A stretch of DNA of 64,000 bases, taken from the NCBI RefSeq assembly GCF_001573155.1, contig NZ_JRWG01000002.1:248001-312000 (forward strand), given 5' to 3'. This DNA is from Aequorivita aquimaris. Its GTDB lineage: Bacteria; Bacteroidota; Bacteroidia; Flavobacteriales; Flavobacteriaceae. Shown one piece after another: positions 24,485-32,389 of this stretch. Each line of letters opens with the position of its first letter. The first letter of the stretch is position 1. The notes under the pieces were generated by a model. The model did no database searches. It was not told where the DNA came from and worked only from the letters and a program-made list of their open reading frames with translations. The translations under genes and the position numbers were made by a program.

Positions 24485-26419
24485 ATGAAAACACTAATAC
24501 TCCCTCTTTTAATTTTAATCTCTTTTTTTTCTTTTTCACAGAATTTTCAAGAAGATATTAGCGAGGCCGAAGCAAAAGCCGCAACAGGTTGGTTTGGCAA
24601 ACCCGTAAACCTGAACACGGGAAATTATGACCTAAAATACCACCGGTTGGAATTTACCGTGAATCCTGCCCAGGCATTTATTACAGGAACCGTCACTTCG
24701 CATTTTGTGGCAAAGGAAAATTTAAATACCGTGACTTTTGAACTTGTGGACAATATGATCGTATCACAAGTTATGCAACGCGGTACGCCACTTAGTTTTA
24801 CCCAAAACAACGATGATGAGGTTGTAATTACCCTCCCACAAATGCAGGCACAGGGCGTTCTGGATTCGCTGTCGGTAAGTTATTCCGGCAACCCCGTAAG
24901 TTCAGGTTTTGGTTCCTTTGAAACAGACACCCACAATGGCGACCCCGTAATGTGGACGCTTTCGGAGCCTTTTGGCGCAAAGGCTTGGTGGCCGTGCAAA
25001 CAGGATTTGAACGATAAGATTGATATGATAGATGTATATATTACTACTCCCCGTTTTAATCCTTCAAATGAAGAATATATAGCCGTAGCAAATGGGCTGG
25101 AAATAAGCCAAACCATAAACGGAAGCAATAAAACCACCCATTATAGACACCAATACCCTATTCCCGCTTATTTAATTGCCATAGCCGTAACCAATTACAC
25201 GGTATATTCACATACGGTTGCCAACAACGGAAATCCTTTTGAAATAGTAAATTATATTTATCCAGAAGATATTTCATACGCACAATCGCGTACTCCAATA
25301 ACAGTGGATATTATGAATTTATTTGCGGATCTTTTTGAACCCTATCCCTACGCCAACGAAAAGTACGGCCACGCACAGTTTGGCTGGGGTGGCGGCATGG
25401 AGCACACAACGGTTTCGTTTATGGGCAGCTTTAGTCGTGGGTTGATTGCACACGAACTTGGTCACCAATGGTTCGGCGATAAGGTTACCTGCGGCAGTTG
25501 GCAGGATATTTGGCTAAATGAAGGTTTTGCTACCTATCTTTCGGGACTTGTAATTGAGGATTTTGATGGCGAATCAGATTTTAGAACGTGGAGACAGGAT
25601 AAGATTGGCTCCATTACTGACTCCCCGGATGGCTCAGTCTATGTGCCAGCGCAAGACACAACTTCGGTCAATCGAATTTTCAGCAGCAGGTTAAGCTATA
25701 ACAAAGGCTCTATGGTACTGCACATGCTTCGCAAAAAACTGGGCGATGCCATATTCTTTCAAGGTTTGAAGGATTATTTGGCAGATCCGGCTTTATCTTA
25801 CGGATACGCAAAAACCCCAGACCTCATCAGAAATATGGAAGCCGCTGCGGGAGGTGAGGATCTTTCGGAATTTTTTAATGATTGGATATACGGCGAAGGC
25901 TATCCGCGATATACTATTAGATGGAATCAAGCTGGCGGGCAGTCGAATATAAATGTGGAGATTTCCCAAACTCAGAGTCATCCATCGGTTTCATTTTTTG
26001 AGGCTCCCGTTCCATTGCGGATAAACGGAACGCAGGGAGAAACCTTGGATATTGTACTGGACAACACTACAAACAACCAAGCATTTCAGCCAGCCGTGGG
26101 CTTTACGGTACAAAATATTCAGTTTGATCCCGACTATCATTTAATTTCCCGCAGCAACAATGTGGTTTTGGGAACCGAAGATTTTACACTGGACCAACAA
26201 TTTGATATTTATCCAAATCCAACTTCGGGAATAGTCAATTTTGAAAAACCAGCTTCTATAAATGTTCAAAACATCAATATTTACAATACTTTGGGGCAAT
26301 TGTTATATTCTGAAAAATATTCAGAAACGGTTGATATTTCGAAATTCTCAAAAGGAATTTTAATATTTCAAGTTGAAACTTCGGAAGGCGTTCTCAACAA
26401 AAGAATCGTAAAGGAATAA
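24485..26419 (+). CDS. M1 family zinc aminopeptidase with type IX secretion tail
   Basis: A 644-residue secreted aminopeptidase. Signal peptide at the N-terminus, substrate-anchoring GGGMEHTTVSFMG, zinc motif HELGHQWFGDK (HExxH) and the downstream zinc Glu in NEGFATYL. The last ~75 residues (DIYPNPTSGIVNFEKP ... LNKRIVKE) are a type A T9SS sorting tail, so the enzyme is exported across the outer membrane to the cell surface or medium. A strong terminator follows. Confidence 0.93.
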   Translation: MKTLILPLLILISFFSFSQNFQEDISEAEAKAATGWFGKPVNLNTGNYDLKYHRLEFTVNPAQAFITGTVTSHFVAKENLNTVTFELVDNMIVSQVMQRGTPLSFTQNNDDEVVITLPQMQAQGVLDSLSVSYSGNPVSSGFGSFETDTHNGDPVMWTLSEPFGAKAWWPCKQDLNDKIDMIDVYITTPRFNPSNEEYIAVANGLEISQTINGSNKTTHYRHQYPIPAYLIAIAVTNYTVYSHTVANNGNPFEIVNYIYPEDISYAQSRTPITVDIMNLFADLFEPYPYANEKYGHAQFGWGGGMEHTTVSFMGSFSRGLIAHELGHQWFGDKVTCGSWQDIWLNEGFATYLSGLVIEDFDGESDFRTWRQDKIGSITDSPDGSVYVPAQDTTSVNRIFSSRLSYNKGSMVLHMLRKKLGDAIFFQGLKDYLADPALSYGYAKTPDLIRNMEAAAGGEDLSEFFNDWIYGEGYPRYTIRWNQAGGQSNINVEISQTQSHPSVSFFEAPVPLRINGTQGETLDIVLDNTTNNQAFQPAVGFTVQNIQFDPDYHLISRSNNVVLGTEDFTLDQQFDIYPNPTSGIVNFEKPASINVQNINIYNTLGQLLYSEKYSETVDISKFSKGILIFQVETSEGVLNKRIVKE

Positions 26420-26457
26420 AACGTTTTTCCATACAAACGTTCTTTTAAAAAAATAAT

Positions 26458-26491
26458 AAATAAGCGGGAACCTACCCGCTTATTTTTTTTG
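26458..26491 (+). terminator. Terminator after the M1 aminopeptidase gene
   Basis: AAATAAGCGGG (26458-26468) pairs perfectly with CCCGCTTATTT (26475-26485) and is followed by more T. Confidence 0.9.
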
Positions 26492-26506
26492 CACGTTCTA
26501 AAAGGT

Positions 26507-26553
26507 TACTTTTGTGCGATTTTTTGCTGAACCTGTCACTGGCAAGCAAAAAA
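26507..26553 (+). promoter_or_regulatory. Promoter and hairpin leader of rseP
   Basis: TACTTTTG (26507-26514) fits the -7 consensus. Immediately downstream, TTTTTTGCT pairs with AGCAAAAAA across about 16 bases, a stable hairpin near the 5' end of a leader of about 100 bases before the ATG at 26624. It is not followed by a T run in the right place to be an obvious attenuator. Confidence 0.45.
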
Positions 26554-26623
26554 ATTTAGGCTTGATTTTGGTAATGAGTGATTTTAAAATTGAGCTTTTT
26601 ATAAAATATTTATTTAAAAAACT

Positions 26624-27949
26624 ATGAGTCCATTTGCTGTTAAAGCTATACAACTTCTTTTAAGTTTATCATTATTGATCGTGCTGCACGAATTGGGACA
26701 CTTTATTCCCGCAAAACTTTTTAAGACCCGTGTAGAGAAATTCTATCTTTTCTTTGATGTAAAATTTTCACTCTTTAAAAAGAAAATCGGCGAAACCGTT
26801 TATGGAATCGGCTGGTTGCCATTGGGCGGCTATGTGAAGATTTCTGGAATGATAGACGAAAGCATGGACAAGGAGCAGATGGCACAGCCGCCGCAACCGT
26901 GGGAATTCCGAAGCAAACCGGCCTGGCAACGATTGATTATCATGCTTGGGGGTGTAACGGTAAATATTATCGTGGGGTTTGTAATTTATATGGGAATTCT
27001 CTATTTCTACGGAAGAAATATTACTACCAATGAAGATATCCCACAGGGTTTTGCGGTTACCGAGCAATTTAAGGAATACGGTTTCCGCGACGGCGACCAC
27101 GTGCTAAGTGTTAATGGCGAACCGCTAGAGGATGTAATGGACATTAACAGATATATATTTCTGCGCGATGTTTCAAAAGTGGAAGTGAAACACAGCGATG
27201 GCACTGTTGAAACCATTTCGGTTCCCGAGGATGCAGGCACAAAAATGTTTCAGAATGACACACATTTTCCATTTACACCGCGTCGTTCGGCAATTATAGA
27301 TACCGTTCTTGCAGATCATCCCGCTGGCAAGGCCGGTTTGCAAAAAGATGATAAAATTATTGCTGTAAATGGAACATCCGTTCAGTATTATGATGAATTT
27401 CAAAATCTTACTTTAAAAGATAAAGAAAACACCATCGTTGTCTCCCGGGAAAACCAAATAGACACCTTGCGTGTAACCCCCAATGAAAAAGGGATTATTG
27501 GGGTTAATTCATTTGGCAGGGATATTGTTTCCCAAGTGGGTAAAACCGAAATCAAGTATTCATTGGGTGAAAGCGTTGTGGGCGGAATCAGTTTCGGCTA
27601 CAATACCTTAAAAGATTACGTAAAACAATTTAAGTACGTATTTACCGCCAAGGGAGCCACGCAAGTAGGAGGCTTTGGTGCCATTGGCAACCTGTTCCCC
27701 GATGCTTGGGACTGGCAAAGCTTTTGGGCGACCACGGCTTTAATATCCATTATACTTGCTTTTATGAATATTCTGCCCATTCCGGCCTTGGACGGGGGGC
27801 ACGTAATGTTCCTTTTATATGAAATGGTTACTGGGCGTAAACCAAACGACAAATTTATGGAGTATGCCCAAATGGTTGGGTTCTTCATTTTGATAGCCTT
27901 GGTACTCTTTGCCAACGGAAACGATATTTACCGTTGGTTGTTTGAATAA
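26624..27949 (+). CDS. rseP: RIP site-2 metalloprotease RseP
   Basis: A 441-residue intramembrane zinc protease. The catalytic HELGHF motif lies in the first helix (LIVLHELGHFIPA), two PDZ-like regions occupy the middle, and the LDG motif (PIPALDGGHVMF) is in the last part. It cleaves membrane-bound anti-sigma factors and remnant signal peptides. An ECF sigma gene with a membrane anti-sigma candidate follows within 260 bp, but a functional link is only suggested by position. Confidence 0.93.
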   Translation: MSPFAVKAIQLLLSLSLLIVLHELGHFIPAKLFKTRVEKFYLFFDVKFSLFKKKIGETVYGIGWLPLGGYVKISGMIDESMDKEQMAQPPQPWEFRSKPAWQRLIIMLGGVTVNIIVGFVIYMGILYFYGRNITTNEDIPQGFAVTEQFKEYGFRDGDHVLSVNGEPLEDVMDINRYIFLRDVSKVEVKHSDGTVETISVPEDAGTKMFQNDTHFPFTPRRSAIIDTVLADHPAGKAGLQKDDKIIAVNGTSVQYYDEFQNLTLKDKENTIVVSRENQIDTLRVTPNEKGIIGVNSFGRDIVSQVGKTEIKYSLGESVVGGISFGYNTLKDYVKQFKYVFTAKGATQVGGFGAIGNLFPDAWDWQSFWATTALISIILAFMNILPIPALDGGHVMFLLYEMVTGRKPNDKFMEYAQMVGFFILIALVLFANGNDIYRWLFE

Positions 27950-27975
27950 TAACCTACTATTATAAAACTTTTTTA

Positions 27976-28010
27976 AAAATACTTCGGCAATTTAACCGAA
28001 GTATTTTTTT
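27976..28010 (+). terminator. Terminator after rseP
   Basis: AATACTTCGG (27978-27987) pairs perfectly with CCGAAGTATT (27996-28005) and is followed by T. The rest of the gap to 28207 holds two similar GGACTTTT(T)GC stretches (28011 and 28075 region) and a TATCTTTC motif at 28182-28189, but no gene. Confidence 0.9.
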
Positions 28011-28207
28011 GGACTTTTGCGATGACATTTCGGTGTCCCTTCCGATGTATTCGAAAATGGCAAAGGCAATTTTTGGACTTTTTGCACGATATTAGGTAGA
28101 AGGAAGTGTTCATTTAAACGAAAAAAAAGAGCTATTTACCCTAAGTTGTTCAAAAATCACAAAACGATTGCAGATAAATTGTATCTTTCTGTATTGTTTT
28201 ACAACCC

Positions 28208-28795
28208 ATGCAGAAGCAAAATATCCAAAAATTAGACGATTTGCCATTTAACCGAACGGTAGCACTCATCAAACAAAATGATGCTGCCACCTTAAAGGAT
28301 TTATACATAACCAACTTTGCAAAGGTGAAGCGCTACGTACTTAAAAACAGCGGGAACGAGCAGCAGGCCAAGGATGTGTACCAGGAGGCGTTCGTAGCCA
28401 TGTGGCGAAATATTAAAAACGACCGGTTTTCCGCAGAGAGCGAGACCGCCATTAACGGCTATCTGTTTCAAATTGCGAAATACAAATGGCTGGACCAGGT
28501 GCGCAGCGTGAAATATAAGAACACAACCTTTATAAATCGTGATATAGAATTTGAAGAGCCGGAAATAGACATTGAAGAATCAAACAACAAAAAAGTGAAA
28601 ATAATCATGGATTGCATAGGCAATCTAAGCGAACGTTGCCAGACCTTGCTAAGGCTGTTTTATTTTGAACGGAAACCGTACAAAGAAATAGCCCAAATAT
28701 TGGAAATGGATGAGGCTTCAGCCCGCAACGCAAAATATCGCTGTCAGGAACAATTAAAAAAAATGACCCAAACAATCCCCAATGGACTCAAATAA
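28208..28795 (+). CDS. ECF-type sigma-70 family RNA polymerase sigma factor
   Basis: A 195-residue sigma factor. Region 2 is seen in QQAKDVYQEAFVAMWRNIKN and the following helix with KYKWLDQVRSVK; region 4 in LSERCQTLLRLFYFERKPYKEIAQILEMDEASARNAKYRC. It directs RNA polymerase to a stress or envelope regulon. The gene overlaps the next by 14 bases, as sigma/anti-sigma pairs do. A TATCTTTC motif 19-26 bases upstream may serve as its promoter. Confidence 0.92.
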   Translation: MQKQNIQKLDDLPFNRTVALIKQNDAATLKDLYITNFAKVKRYVLKNSGNEQQAKDVYQEAFVAMWRNIKNDRFSAESETAINGYLFQIAKYKWLDQVRSVKYKNTTFINRDIEFEEPEIDIEESNNKKVKIIMDCIGNLSERCQTLLRLFYFERKPYKEIAQILEMDEASARNAKYRCQEQLKKMTQTIPNGLK

Positions 28796-29516
28796 CCAAA
28801 TAGAGAACACTCAAGCAAACCAAGAGCTGATAGACGCATACTTGCTGGGCAAACTGGACACAGATGAGCTTGCCGAGTTCAATAGCCGCATGGATAGCTC
28901 CGCCGCTTTTCGTCTTATGGTGGAAGAACAGCGAGCCGTGATGCAAGGTATTGAGGAACAGAACCTCCAAAATACGCTGGATGCTTATCACGCCGAAATA
29001 AAAGAGGACCCCCAGAAAAAATGGCTATCGCGTGAGTGGCTTGCACTTGCCGCCTCGCTTGTAATATTGATTGGCGTAAGCACTTGGGCAATTTTAAACA
29101 ATAGCAACTCTCCCGAAAAAGTATTTTCTTCCAATTTTAAACCCGATCCCGGATTGCCCACAACTATGGGGACTTCCTCAGATTACGACTTTTACCATGG
29201 AATGGTAAACTACAAACGCAAGGAATATGCTGAAGCCATTCACCGTTGGGAATCTCTTTACGCCGCCCATCCCGACAACGATACGGTGGTATATTTTCTC
29301 GGGGTTGCAAATTTGGCAAATGGCAACGCGCGCCAAGCCGAAAAATATCTGCAATTGGCCAAAAAAGAATCCAAGAGTGTTTTTTCTGAAGAAATAAGAT
29401 TCTACTTGGCCCTTGCCCTTTTAAAGGGAAATAAAATAGAGGAAGCAAAGACAGTTTTAGAAAACAGCGAAACTGCTGCAAACAAATTGCTCCTCAAAGA
29501 AATAGAAGGTTTATAG
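28782..29516 (+). CDS. Membrane TPR protein, probable anti-sigma factor
   Basis: A 244-residue protein with a cytosolic acidic N-terminus (ELIDAYLLGKLDTDELAEFN, as in many Bacteroidetes anti-sigma proteins), one membrane helix (about residues 85-106, LALAASLVILIGVSTWAIL) and a periplasmic part with TPR-like repeats (YHGMVNYKRKEYAEAIHRWE, AANLANG-type). There is no zinc HxxxCxxC motif. Overlap with the sigma gene and topology suggest it holds the sigma at the membrane; not demonstrated. Confidence 0.75.
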   Translation: MDSNNQIENTQANQELIDAYLLGKLDTDELAEFNSRMDSSAAFRLMVEEQRAVMQGIEEQNLQNTLDAYHAEIKEDPQKKWLSREWLALAASLVILIGVSTWAILNNSNSPEKVFSSNFKPDPGLPTTMGTSSDYDFYHGMVNYKRKEYAEAIHRWESLYAAHPDNDTVVYFLGVANLANGNARQAEKYLQLAKKESKSVFSEEIRFYLALALLKGNKIEEAKTVLENSETAANKLLLKEIEGL

Positions 29517-29582
29517 ATTTTTGAACCAAAATATTGTTCTCCACAAATCTGCCACAAATTTGATAAAGTTTCATTTTTTATT

Positions 29583-29611
29583 TTGACGGAATTAAAAAAT
29601 AGGTATATTTG
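29583..29611 (+). promoter_or_regulatory. Promoter of tRNA-Asn
   Basis: TTG (29583-29585), 18 bases, then TATATTTG (29604-29611), a perfect fit to TTG-N17-23-TAnnTTTG, 18 bases before the tRNA. Confidence 0.65.
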
Positions 29612-29629
29612 CAACCGCTAAAGCGAAAT

Positions 29630-29703
29630 TCCTCCTTAGCTCAGTTGGTTAGAGCATCTGACTGTTAATCAGAGGGTCCTTGGTTCGAGCCCAAGAGGAG
29701 GAG
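29630..29703 (+). tRNA. tRNA-Asn (GTT)
   Basis: A 74-base cloverleaf: acceptor arms TCCTCCT/AGGAGGA, D arm TAGCTCAGTTGGTTAGAG, anticodon arm TGACTGTTAATCA with anticodon GTT, and T arm CTTGG-TTCGAGC-CCAAG. The 3' CCA is not encoded. A terminator follows directly. Confidence 0.95.
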
Positions 29704-29707
29704 CAAA

Positions 29708-29743
29708 ACAAGCCAGTCTTTAATTAGGCTGGTTTTTTTGTTT
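29708..29743 (+). terminator. Terminator of tRNA-Asn
   Basis: AAGCCAG (29710-29716) pairs with CTGGTTT (29729-29735; one G-U pair), followed by a run of T. Confidence 0.75.
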
Positions 29744-29809
29744 TAGGTTAAGTGTATTGGGCGATAAGTTTGTCCCAAGTAAGCAACCCTAGGAGCGCAT
29801 CGAAAAAAA

Positions 29810-29858
29810 CCCAAGAGGAGCAAAAAGCCCAGCTGTTATGTTGGGCTTTTTTCGTTTT
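29810..29858 (+). repeat. Decayed copy of the tRNA-Asn 3' end with a second terminator
   Basis: CCCAAGAGGAG (29810-29820) repeats the last 11 bases of the tRNA T and acceptor stems (29690-29700) exactly 120 bases downstream, and is followed, like the tRNA, by GCAAAA and a terminator. The hairpin AAAAGCCCA/TGGGCTTTT (29823-29850) precedes a T run. The upstream D, anticodon and T arms are not preserved, so this is a tRNA relic or an element-borne copy of a tRNA end. Confidence 0.7.
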
Positions 29859-29862
29859 TTAT

Positions 29863-29967
29863 ATGGAATATTGTATATACATATTGCTTTCAGAAAAACT
29901 CTTCCGGTTATATATCGGCCACAATTCTTCACCCCCTATTGGCATTCGAGATGCATATCAAAAAAAA
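29863..29967 (+). pseudogene. Remnant of a GIY-YIG-type endonuclease ORF
   Basis: An ATG right after the relic terminator begins MEYCIYILLSEKLFRLYIGH, the pattern of the GIY-YIG domain start (x-Y-I-L-x-S-x-K ... Y-I-G) found in many small Bacteroidetes UPF0213-like proteins. The usual Arg and the rest of the catalytic domain do not follow; after about 35 residues the frame runs into unrelated sequence and an 11-bp repeat. I read it as a truncated relic, not a functional gene. Confidence 0.55.
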
Positions 29968-30075
29968 AACATAGTAAATTATGGTTTTCCCTTGACTTTG
30001 GCAGCCGTAGTTGCGTATATTAGCGCCACTGCACTGGTGTTGGCAATTCCTTTTCTTAATCCAACCCAACCTTTC

Positions 30076-30141
30076 TATGCCGACCGTATGCCGACTCTAT
30101 GCCGACTCTATGCCGATTGTATGCCGACCCTAAGGCGACTA
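30076..30141. repeat. 11-bp tandem repeat, six units
   Basis: Six consecutive 11-base units of consensus TATGCCGACTC (units start at 30076, 30087, 30098, 30109, 30120 and 30131; the last is diverged). The unit is not a multiple of three, so it is not a coding repeat. It is followed by a doubled GATACTCC. The rest of 29968-30271 holds no recognisable gene. Confidence 0.9.
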
Positions 30142-30271
30142 TAAGTTATGGATACTCCATAGATACTCCCACGCTATTAGATTCATATCTCAGGAAATCC
30201 TTTCTTAATAGATTCCTAAAGAGTTAAATACTGAAATGGATTTCTCTTAATTTTAATACCAAAAAATTGTC

Positions 30272-31255
30272 ATGTACAAAAGAAAAAAACACGGTAGAGG
30301 CTTTACCTATAAAGATGAAAAGGGCAAAACCATCAGAGATAAAGAAACTCGCAATTGGATAAAGTCCCTCGTCATCCCGCCGGCTTGGACCAATGTAGAA
30401 ATAAGTGAAGACCAAAATGCCGACCTTTTGGTAACAGGCCGAGATGACAAGGACCGCAAACAATATATTTATCACCCTAAATACACCGAGAGACAAAATG
30501 CCAAAAAGTTCGATCGGATTATAGATTTTGCCAACCAATTGGAGCATATGCGGCGTGTTACCGGCCAGCATTTGCGCAAACGAAAGCTAAATCGTGAAAA
30601 AGTCCTGGCCACTATGGTCCGTCTCTTAGAATCGGCCTTTTTTCGGCCGGGCAGTGAGGCCTATTCCAAAGAAAACGCAACCTACGGCTTAACCACCATG
30701 CGCAGTAAGCATCTCACTATAAACGGCGATGAGCTCATATTTTCCTACAATGGAAAATCTGGACAAGAACAGGAAAAGCACGTGGTTGATAAAAAACTTG
30801 CCAAGATTGTCCAAGAAATAGATGATATGCCGGGCTATGAGATTTTCAAATATCTGGATGAGGACAACAATATTATAGATGTGAAGAGCGATGATCTAAA
30901 TTGCTACATTCACGAAGTGATGGGCGAAGAATTTTCCGCAAAAGATTTTAGAACCTGGGCAGGTACAATGATTGCGGCCATTGCCCTGGATGAGCTCGGG
31001 GTAGTTGAAGAGGAAGATCAAAAATTATTGGACAAGAATATTAAAGAAGCCGTAAACAGGGTCTCTGAAACCTTGGGCAACACTCCCGCCGTGGCGCGAA
31101 GCAGCTATATTGACCCTCGCGTAATTGAAGATTATACCGAAGGCCGCACTTTAAAGTATTTCAAAAAGGAAATAACCCAATTGCTTAAAAAAGCAGAAAA
31201 TTTGTCAAAAGAAGAAATTGGAGTACTATGCATGCTTCGCAATCGCCTAAAGTAG
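30272..31255 (+). CDS. DNA topoisomerase IB (poxvirus-type)
   Basis: A 327-residue type IB topoisomerase that relaxes supercoils through a 3'-phosphotyrosyl intermediate. Catalytic residues are visible: Arg144 and Lys146-His147 in TTMRSKHLTI, Arg227 in KDFRTWAGT, a His/Lys in the MGEEFSAKD region and the nucleophile Tyr279 in VARSSYIDPRVI. The N-terminal domain includes PPAWTNVEI, also typical. Length is normal for bacterial members. It is flanked by two tRNA genes; the family is patchy in bacteria. Confidence 0.92.
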   Translation: MYKRKKHGRGFTYKDEKGKTIRDKETRNWIKSLVIPPAWTNVEISEDQNADLLVTGRDDKDRKQYIYHPKYTERQNAKKFDRIIDFANQLEHMRRVTGQHLRKRKLNREKVLATMVRLLESAFFRPGSEAYSKENATYGLTTMRSKHLTINGDELIFSYNGKSGQEQEKHVVDKKLAKIVQEIDDMPGYEIFKYLDEDNNIIDVKSDDLNCYIHEVMGEEFSAKDFRTWAGTMIAAIALDELGVVEEEDQKLLDKNIKEAVNRVSETLGNTPAVARSSYIDPRVIEDYTEGRTLKYFKKEITQLLKKAENLSKEEIGVLCMLRNRLK

Positions 31256-31308
31256 TAATACTAAATTGCTATTGATTAAATTACTTTCAGCAATCATCTT
31301 AAAATAGT

Positions 31309-31316
31309 TAAATTTG
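31309..31316 (+). promoter_or_regulatory. -7 promoter element of tRNA-Arg
   Basis: TAAATTTG matches TAnnTTTG, 14 bases before the tRNA. Confidence 0.5.
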
Positions 31317-31330
31317 GGGTGTTACACTAT

Positions 31331-31402
31331 GGCCTCATAGTTCAATGGATAGAATAGAAGTTTCCTAAACTTTAGATCCAAGTTCGATTCTTGGTGAGGC
31401 TA
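31331..31402 (+). tRNA. tRNA-Arg (CCT)
   Basis: A 72-base cloverleaf with acceptor GGCCTCA/TGAGGCT (first pair G-U), anticodon arm AAGTTTCCTAAACTT with anticodon CCT, and T arm CCAAG-TTCGATT-CTTGG. CCA is not encoded. Confidence 0.9.
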
Positions 31403-31511
31403 CAACATTATTTGTTTGCTCCAACTCAAAACAGCGAATCAATTTTTTATAAAAATTTTAAGGAACACCAATTATTATTTCATTTAATTTATGTGTTTAT
31501 ACTGAAAAATC

Positions 31512-32387
31512 ATGAACGAAAACAGACTTGCTTTTATAATAATTGTTGGGGTTCTCGCTTTTGTAGGAATTCTATGGTACGCTTTTGAAAATCCTGCGCT
31601 TAATCCCCGTTTGGAAAACGAAAGCTATACTATTGTACGAAAGTGGGATATGCCCATAGAATTAAATGAAATTTCTGGTATAAGGTGGATTTCCGAAGAT
31701 AAAATTGCTGCCGTGCAGGACGAAGAAGGAATAATTTTTATATATAATTTAAAAACGAACCTTGTTGAAAAAAAAATATCCTTTGGGAAATCTGGCGACT
31801 ACGAAGCAATAACCACCGCAGACAGCATTGCATACGTTATGGAAAGCAGCGGCCTTCTCTTTGAAGTTGAAAATTACCTCAGTAACAATTTTGAAACAAC
31901 CGAATATCAACTCCCCTTCTCTGGAAGAAACAATATGGAATCGGTAGTGGCCGATACGTCCAACAATCGCTTACTTTTCGCGGTAAAGGACATTGATCCC
32001 AATAGTAAAGATTATAAGGGAATTTATGCTTTTGACCTCGAAACCAAAAAATCCAATTCCTTGCCAGTATTGAAAATTCCTTTGGATGCCCCAATTTTTA
32101 AATCAAAAGATGCAGATGACGATATAGACCTCTTTTCAAATTTTTTCCCTTCAGACATTGCTATTCACCCAAAAACAGGGCATTTCTATATTTTGGAAGG
32201 AAAGAATCCGCAAGTATTGATAATGGACAGCAACGGGAAACTTCTAAAATTGCATAAGTTGTATGAGGAGTCATTTCCCCAGCCTGAGGGAATTACTTTC
32301 GCCTCAGATGGCACCCTATACATTTCAAACGAAGGAAAAAGTGGAACCGCTAATATTTTGGAAGTAATATTTGACGAGGATAAATAA
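31512..32387 (+). CDS. SdiA-regulated-like exported beta-propeller protein
   Basis: A 291-residue protein with an N-terminal hydrophobic signal or anchor (LAFIIIVGVLAFVGILWYAF). The rest shows repeated six-stranded propeller-like blocks, e.g. LNEISGIRWISEDKIAAVQD, GDYEAITTADSIAYVMESSG and PSDIAIHPKTGHFYILEGKN, consistent with the SdiA-regulated family of periplasmic proteins. Function unknown. It ends two bases before the convergent threonine dehydrogenase gene. Confidence 0.75.
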   Translation: MNENRLAFIIIVGVLAFVGILWYAFENPALNPRLENESYTIVRKWDMPIELNEISGIRWISEDKIAAVQDEEGIIFIYNLKTNLVEKKISFGKSGDYEAITTADSIAYVMESSGLLFEVENYLSNNFETTEYQLPFSGRNNMESVVADTSNNRLLFAVKDIDPNSKDYKGIYAFDLETKKSNSLPVLKIPLDAPIFKSKDADDDIDLFSNFFPSDIAIHPKTGHFYILEGKNPQVLIMDSNGKLLKLHKLYEESFPQPEGITFASDGTLYISNEGKSGTANILEVIFDEDK

Positions 32388-32389
32388 TC

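Noticed and set aside
29690-29820. The 11-base tRNA repeat as attL/attR of an integrated element
   Set aside because: Only about 110 bases lie between the copies and no integrase is present; it can at most be a relic.
30076-30141. The 11-bp repeat as a CRISPR array
   Set aside because: Units are contiguous with no spacers and are far too short.
29752-30144. A 130-codon open frame downstream of tRNA-Asn
   Set aside because: It begins with GTG in spacer sequence, runs through a tRNA relic, a terminator, and the 11-bp repeat, and only about 35 codons resemble a known domain. I describe that part as a remnant instead.
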